A stretch of 64,000 nt of DNA from Amaurobius ferox. Lineage: Eukaryota > Arthropoda > Arachnida > Araneae > Amaurobiidae. The number at the start of each line of letters is the position of its first letter. Position 1 is the stretch's first letter. Below the pieces are notes generated by a model, which ran no database searches, was not told where the DNA came from, and worked only from the letters and a program-made list of their open reading frames with translations. The translations under genes and the position numbers were made by a program. The stretch spans positions 73,726,684-73,790,683 of the forward strand of contig OX578139.1 of NCBI GenBank assembly GCA_951213105.1, given 5' to 3'. Shown piece by piece: positions 57,567 through 64,000 of this stretch.

Positions 57567-59735
57567 ATCGCTTTCAATATCGCAATATACTAAGCTCCCA
57601 CCAGAGGATCACTCTTTCATTTAAATTCAATGTTAATAATTACATATCCTGAAAAATAATTGCTACGTGTCATTTTATTCTCTTAAAATTCGTGAATTTT
57701 TTTTTTAAATATACCGAATTAAGGGTCATAGACTTCCTGTGACATTAAAACTGAGTTCTTTATTCATCAATCATCTAATAAGTATTGTGCAATTTGCTAA
57801 ATTTCATTCAAATATCATAATTTTAAACGATAAAAGGGTCTTAGGGCTCATGTAATATTAAAAAACGCACCCCAGTTCCCCAAACAATTCACTAAAATAA
57901 TGAAATATTAGGATCTCTTAAATCCGTTGGAATATCGAAAACGCATCCCTCACCACTTCAAATATTAACTAAGTATCAAATAATTCAATAAAAATAATGA
58001 AAGTCAAACACTTCACTAAAAGAATGAAATTTTAGGGTCTTAGACTCCTTGGAAGTATCGTGCAATTAAATATAGAATAGTTCCCGAAAATTCGTTAAGT
58101 GTATTGTACAATTTCCCCAAGCTTTCGCTAAGAACCAGACAATTCATTAAAATAATGAAATTTTAGTGTCTTAGATTCATTGGAAAATCGAAAACACACC
58201 CTTCATCACTTCAGCAAACATTCGCTGAGTATTAAGCAATTCACTAAAAATAATGAAATTCAAACAATTCACTAAAATAATGAAATTTTAGCTTATCGCT
58301 GTGACATCGTTATCATACGAATGACCTTGCGAAAATGGGATTCATACACGTTGGATACTGTTATAATCTTAGAAAACATTGTATTTTACTTAATTATCAC
58401 TATTTAACAACATAGCTTTAATTACATGTTAATGAAAAAAATAGTGTTTTGTAAATGAAAAAAAGGTAAGAAACTGCATTTAAACCACATAAATTCATAG
58501 AATAACACCATATGATCGTCTGACGATCTCATTTTAAATCCTAAACGTTTAAATGATTAAAATTTGTAGGTTTCAATAAATATTTTTTTTCCTATGCCTA
58601 GGAATGAAGAGTACTCATAGGGAACTAGAGTATTTTTTCCAAGAAGACGAAGGCCTTAAAATCATAAAATCTGAATGAAATTTACCAAATTGTACTGTAT
58701 ACTTAACGAATTTTCGAAAACTATTCTATATTCAAATGAAATTTGCCAAATTGCCCGATACTTACAAGGGGTCGAAAACCCAGACCACTCGACTGACTCG
58801 GAGCTTACAGTAGCAGGTTGAGTGACCGGGAACTACTTACAAAAGGTTGTTGTTGTGGAGACCCTACTAGAAAGGTGTCAGGTAACTATTTGAACGGCCG
58901 GGAAGTGACACCCAATTTAGACCGGAACCCAGTGGGGGATACTTACAAGGGGTGTAAGACCTTAAAATTTCATTATTTTAGTGAATTGTTCGAATTTCAT
59001 TATTTTTAGTGAATTGCTTAATACTCAGCGAATGTTTGCTGAAGTGATGAGGGGTGTGTTTTCGATTTTCCAATGAATCTAACACACTAAAATTTCATTA
59101 TTTTAATGAATTGTCTGGTTCCTAGCGAATGCTTGGGGAAATTGTACAACACACTTAACGAATTTTCGGGAAACTATTCTATATTTACATGAAATTTACC
59201 AAATTGCACGATACTTTCAAGGGGTCTAAAACCCTAAAATTTCATTATTTTAGTGAAATGTTTGACTTTCATTATTTTTAGTGAATTATTCGATACTTAG
59301 TTAATATTTAAAGTGGTGAGGGATGCGTTTTCGATATTTCAACGGATTTAAGATCCTAATATTTCATTGTTTTAGTGAATTGTTTGTTTCTTAGCAAATG
59401 TTTGGGGAACTGGGGTGCGTTTTTTAATATTACATGAGCCCTAAGACCCCTTTATCGTTTAATGATTTATGAATAAAGAATTAATAATGAATAAAGAATT
59501 AATTATGAATAAAGAATATTTTTATCGTTTAGATGATTTATGAATAAAGAACTCAGTTTTAATGTCACAGGATGTCTATGACCCTCAATTCGGTATATTT
59601 AAAAAAAAAATTCACGAATTTTAAGAGAATAAAATGACACGTAGCAATTATTTTTCAGGATATGTAATTGTTAACATTGAATTTAAATGAAAGAGTGACC
59701 CCCTGGTTGGAGCTCAGTACATTCTAAAAACATTA
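57567..59735. mobile_element. Large foldback palindrome (~2.2 kb) with tandem-repeat arms
   Basis: The left arm (57567-58285) is the inverted copy of the right arm (about 58680-59735). For example CATTTAAATTCAATGTTAAT (57620) mirrors ATTAACATTGAATTTAAATG-like DNA near 59672, and TTAAAACTGAGTTCTTTATT (57747) mirrors 59540-59560. Within the arms a ~260-bp module recurs, marked by AATTCACTAAAATAATGAAA. The central ~390 bp (58286-58680) is single copy. No open reading frame. Foldback (FB-like) architecture; superfamily undetermined. Confidence 0.75.
58773..58937 (-). mobile_element. 5'-truncated SINE inside the right palindrome arm
   Basis: 165 bp on the minus strand: CCCACTGGGTTCCGGTCTAA ... 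CCACAACAACAACC, then ~70 bp ending GTGGTCTGGG. Exact 16-bp target duplication GATACTTACAAGGGGT at 58757-58772 and 58938-58953. The left arm lacks it, so it arrived after the palindrome formed. Confidence 0.88.
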
Positions 59736-60346
59736 AAATATGAAAGACACACACACACACACACACACAATTACCACTTTAAAAGAAACGTGTAATGAAT
59801 TCTATACCTCATTGCGAGACTTCGTTGACATAGAAAAAGAAATGTCGAGATTTCGCGGTTGTAGGTACACCATAAGTCAATTCAATTCTTAACGAACAGA
59901 GGCACACAACCAATGGAACATTGTACTTAAATGAAAGTATGGTAAATGCTTACCAATCGTAGAGAGGGAAGGATGAGCATATTTGAATGGATTCATTAAG
60001 CAAAGTGCGTAAAATAACAGAGCTAAATTGAGATCTATGAAAAAATATACACATCTTACAGAATGAATCACAACGTAGCAGGTTTTCATGAAAGTAGGGT
60101 TCAGTTTTCAATGATTCTTAGAAGTTTAAACTCGCATTCTTTATGAATCTTCAAACTTTTAAAGAATGGAACATAACTTAGCATTTATTTTTAATGAATA
60201 ATGAAATACAATTTAAGAATTTTAACACTAAACATAAATATTATGAATTTAACTCCATAAGGTGTAAATATCTTTCATTATGAAAGTTACATTGCACACA
60301 TTTGATATGATTCGAATAAATTTCTTCTTTTAATTTTTTAAAAATT
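59736..60346. other. No gene; CA tract at 59747-59769
   Basis: AT-rich. The 66-codon minus-strand frame at 59889-60089 has no recognisable domain. Confidence 0.5.
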
Positions 60347-60394
60347 GATACTAGTAAATCCAATACACATGAATGTATTGGATTTACTAGTATC
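60347..60394. repeat. Perfect 48-bp hairpin (21-bp arms)
   Basis: GATACTAGTAAATCCAATACA (60347-60367, quoted in two parts: GATACTAGTAAAT and CCAATACA), loop CATGAA, and its exact reverse complement at 60374-60394. Further ACTAGTAT repeats follow to 60421. Confidence 0.9.
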
Positions 60395-60507
60395 TATTAT
60401 ACTAGTATATTTACTAGTATACTTGAATGTATAGATACATAACCCATAAGGACATACCATTTTAATTACCACATGTTAAATATGAGTTGATTAATGTAAA
60501 TAAGGAG

Positions 60508-61738
60508 TTAAGTTTTAAAGATAGAAAAACATTTAATGTATCTATTCTTTAAAAAGTACACATTGACAATTATTTGTTGCCCATTTAAACAAATAACTAA
60601 TAATTTTCTTATTGCACATTCATAGTCCTCAGATTTGAAAGACTTGAAAAATTGTCGACCATACCAGTAAAAGACTCCTTCCCTACGCAGCAAAACTTTC
60701 ATTTCTATGTTATTAATGTCAAGATTTAGAAGTACTTGTTCACGCACACTGTTGAACATTTCTAATGGAATACTGTGAAGACATTCGTGATAACTTTGAT
60801 CTACAATTTGGGCAACACAACCAACACATTGGAAAAGTTTTCTTACATGACATATTACACTGTCATGAATACAAGAGATTAGATGTCGAATGCAAAGTTT
60901 CTGTCACAGATGGCTGATGGTAGAAAGGATATACTGCCTTTTATTTTTAGTATTTCAGTAGAAAGCCAATCTATGAATATACTTTCTCGAAGTTTATTAC
61001 TAATGTTGTGAACACAATTTTTTACACACGTTATTTGATTTTCATCTAAAGCAATATGACACTGCGTTAGGCAAAATTTTTAGCATATAACTGAATTATC
61101 TTTTGTAAATGCAGTTTACCATTCTCATTAAAACAGAACATATCATCGCGACTGACGAAAGAGTTATCTGCATATAGAAAATTGAACGAACACATTTTTT
61201 GGGAAAATTCACTCCAAGTAGCAAGTGACATTGTAACACCTTCACGGGTAGACAATAGTTCATTTTGTTCGTTAGGAAGATATTTCCATATATACACTTT
61301 CAGTTTCCCATGGCGAAGTTTCAAATATGCATACACACCAGAACCTAAATGCCACCAAAGAAATGTATCTTGCACAGAATCTGAAGAGGTAGATTCGATC
61401 GAAATAGATTCTGTAGTAGAGGATAAAATTCCACTGTGTTCTAGAGCACAAGAAACCAGATATTTAGTTGAATTTACGTCCTCAGAGAGTACTTGTGAAT
61501 TAGTAATGGCATATGTTTCTACTGAGGCTATGGAAGGCATGAGGTCGGTGTCTTACCAATCCACAACAAACTTTGGCGAGGGTGAATTTAACACATGTGT
61601 GGCGATTCCTATGGATTTGGACTCACCTAGGGCAGAAACTGACAAATCCACAGTATTTACACTAGAAATGAGCTGTTCGAGTGATAGCATACTTTGAATT
61701 TTAGACATTATTTGTGGATAGTAACATTCAAGTATCAC
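60508..61738 (-). pseudogene. Broken gene with a PC4/p15-like DNA-binding domain; otherwise unknown
   Basis: About 400 codons in pieces. A frame opens at ATG 61738, has a stop at 61555-61553 and stays open to 61067. A one-base slip near 61075-61081 moves coding to a second frame (CHIALDENQITCVKN...), and another near 60885-60900 to a third that is open through MFNSVREQV (60759) to 60508. The middle piece, WWHLGSGVYAYLKL ... HGKLKVYIWKY ... EGVTMSLATWSEF, follows the PC4 (SUB1 transcription cofactor, single-stranded DNA binding) pattern: LG, beta strands, GK, I-x-x-Y, G-[VI]-[TS]-[ML], W. The third piece is Cys/His-containing (CIHDSVICHVRKLFQCVGCV). Introns cannot be excluded. The opposite strand is also open for 171 codons but shows no domain. 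Family and origin unknown to me; the domain call rests on pattern alone. Confidence 0.55.
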
Positions 61739-62515
61739 ATTTGTAGTATAAGATTTATTTCAAAAATACTGAGATCTTAAAACATTATAGGTTTGTCACA
61801 GCTATGAATGGACCAAACCTATCCACGCAACAGCCAAAGTCGTAATGTCTTATGGGTTCACGTCATAAGTATAATCAATTGACCTAAACCCAGTGTCGTG
61901 TGCAAACGGATTACATAAGATATGAAGTGGTTAGAGCTTGTAATTTTCAGTGAATTGTACAACATTGGATTGTGCTAAACAAATTTTTTATCCACATGGG
62001 AAAATTTCTACATTATGTTATTCATGTTTGAAATCTTAAAGTGAAAACATGTACCAAACTCAGTTAAATTTTATAATTGTTAATCACAGTGACATTAAGT
62101 ACTTAGGAACTGTTTTATATATTTTATAACTTTAGAGGATATTCTTACCACATCGTGCCGAATATACCAAAATAAATAGTAAAACAATAGGAAAATAACT
62201 TACAGAATGAGGTCTTCATCAGTAGCCATCCAAACTAAGAATGAACGATATACACACTAATTACAATACTAAAATGCGATCTTATCTGTTCTTATCTTAT
62301 CTAAGATCTAATCTAAGATGACGTCATCGGTCCAAAGTTCACAATATTACCTCATAGTCAAAAGCAGATCGTCTTCCTTAATTACTTGTGCTTATTTTTT
62401 AATTACTTCTTAATTTTTAATTACTTATAATTACTTATTGATAATAATTATAAAAATTAATAAGTTATGAAAATAAGTAATTAAATAAATAATTAAGAAA
62501 GAAGATCTGCTGTTT

Positions 62516-62548
<33 letters not shown>

Positions 62549-64000
62549 CGAAAGTCCATACCGTCCGGCTCATCCTAGACATAGAGCAGCAAAGTGGGCG
62601 GCCGGGATATATATGTGTGTGTAATAAATCTCAAAAAGCAGAATTGAAATACTTAGCATTTCAAATCCAATGAAATCGGGATGAATATAAAATTGAATTT
62701 TCCGATATAAATAAAAGAGTGGATAAAACGTACCATTTGCACATTTGAGACTGCGCGGACTGGTCATCCATCACTCCTTATAGCATCTGCCAGTCTCGAA
62801 CATTGCTATCACTTTGCAGAGAATTTTTTCGTTTATTACATTCTTAGCTTTGAAGCAAAGTAATAGAACAAAGAATGCGGCTTCCCCAACATTTCTTTAT
62901 CTTCACCACCGAAAACAAATATATCACTTCAGTGCATGAATTATTTATTGAAGTACCATCAGTATACCCATTCTTCGGACGGAATACATAATATAAAGAA
63001 ACTTAAAATTTACATTATGTACAAATTCCTATAGTATTCTGAGTAATATTGCTATTCAAAATATTTTATTAATATTTCTAATTTAATTTTCCTAAAGTGA
63101 GGTAGATTAATATATGTTCTCGCTATACAAATATATCTTCAAACGCAGATTTGAAGAATAAGACACCCATGTCCCGTTTGCAAATACATTTACAAAAAAT
63201 ATAAAATCGGATCAATATATGCCAAAATGCAAGAGCTGTGAAATTGGATCAACATATGCCAAAATCAAAGTGCTTAAATGTTATTAGAAGATATACACGT
63301 ACCATCTTTATTCTGTTGCGATAATTGGGGAAATACAATATATGAGTTTGAAAAATATTTACCAAAATAAAGGAGATGAGTTAAGAATTTTGAAATATTT
63401 ATGTTCATAACCTTTCAATTATGTTCATAACCTTTCAGCCTGAAAACAGCAATTGATGTAATGCAGTCAAAAATGCAATTCCAGTAAAATTTATTTTTAT
63501 ATGCATTTCTTTATTATTTAAGAAATTTAATAAAAAAAAATATTAGAAATTTAATAAAAAATCGTCTGCTATATAATCTCCTTGGATTTAATTCCATTGC
63601 TCACAACATGATATCATTTACTTCAAACAAATTTGAGGAAAAATTATCACCTGCATAATGCTATGTCTATGGAAGATTTAATTCTGCGTTTTTTTAATAT
63701 CCACACAACCCCTGGTCCTAAAACCTCGAAATATGAACCAAATTTTGATTGGGGATATTCCAATGCTAACCTACAAAATTTAATGACAATCGGTGCAGTC
63801 GTTATCCCGTGATGATGAGACAAACAGACACACACACACACACGTACTGACAGACAAACAGACATATTTTCAATTTTATTTATATGAACAATATATTTTT
63901 TGTATATCATAGTGTCTCAAAGGCATTAAATTTAATATTTAGAGATATTGATATCGTGTACGCAAATTTATGCTTGTCATCTTTCTTATCTAGAAAAAAT
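61739..64000. other. No gene recognised; microsatellites
   Basis: TA/TG tract at 62517-62549 and another after 62610. Between them ~60 bp of higher G+C (GTCCGGCTCATCCTAGACAT...). A CA tract at 63824-63843 is preceded by AATCGGTGCAGTCGTTATCC and followed by GACAGACAAACAGACAT, the tail style of families A and B but a different sequence; possibly another microsatellite-ended element. Nothing else seen. Confidence 0.45.
62363..62511. repeat. AT-rich inverted repeat (~149 bp)
   Basis: AGCAGATCGTCTTCCTTAAT at the left mirrors ATTAAGAAAGAAGATCTGCT at the right, with TAATTACTT/AAGTAATTA blocks between. Confidence 0.7.

Noticed and set aside
61182..61697. 171-codon plus-strand frame
   Set aside because: Opposite the PC4-like remnant. 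No recognisable domain, while the minus strand shows a family pattern; kept only as an alternative reading.
62553..62610. GC-richer patch between TA/TG tracts, possible gene fragment or SINE piece
   Set aside because: Too short and no match to the SINE families described here.

Overview
This window is intergenic, repeat-dominated DNA from an AT-rich (roughly 70% A+T by eye) metazoan nuclear genome, most likely an arthropod and perhaps a chelicerate. The evidence is a Ty3/gypsy element of arthropod type, a mariner relic, a 5S/tRNA-headed SINE, foldback elements and long CA, TG and TA tracts. The order-level assignment is an inference from repeat style. I see no intact host gene. The only non-transposon coding remnant is a broken minus-strand gene with a PC4-like domain at 60.5-61.7 kb.

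Layout. 0-12.0 kb: a Ty3/gypsy LTR retrotransposon on the minus strand, with 2.5 kb LTRs, gag, pol and a canonical -1 frameshift signal between them. It is arranged in tandem with a second copy (partial gag at 1-484) that shares the middle LTR. 12.4-16.7 kb: TA microsatellites, a hairpin MITE, and a foldback element whose inverted arms flank a 52-bp minisatellite. 17.2-31.1 kb: two diverged copies of a roughly 3.5 kb unit ('C'). Each copy is interrupted by different insertions, so each serves as the empty site for the other: a TA-flanked MITE pair, family 'B' elements with a GACA microsatellite and terminal hairpin, and family 'A' elements with a CA microsatellite and terminal hairpin. 31-37.5 kb: old A copies and unassigned DNA. 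37.6-38.9 kb: a 28-bp satellite with higher-order structure. 39-46.8 kb: more A copies, a third C fragment, and a full-length SINE headed by 5S rRNA. 49-53.5 kb: a nest of B elements carrying a truncated SINE and a full-length SINE that starts with a tRNA-like head. 53.7-54.5 kb: dead mariner transposase. 55.9-59.7 kb: a tRNA-like SINE candidate, a 27-bp minisatellite, and a 2.2 kb foldback palindrome with a SINE in one arm only. 60.3-64 kb: a perfect hairpin, the PC4-like pseudogene, and AT-rich DNA.

The most unusual system is the SINE family. Four insertions have exact target-site duplications of 12-16 bp. They share a 3' body, but the two full-length copies start at different Pol III promoters (5S rRNA or tRNA). 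The 5S-headed copy keeps a remnant of the tRNA head behind its 5S part. Second are families A and B, microsatellite-plus-hairpin elements that grow in tandem at fixed internal joints. All comparisons were made by eye; no alignment or database search was run.
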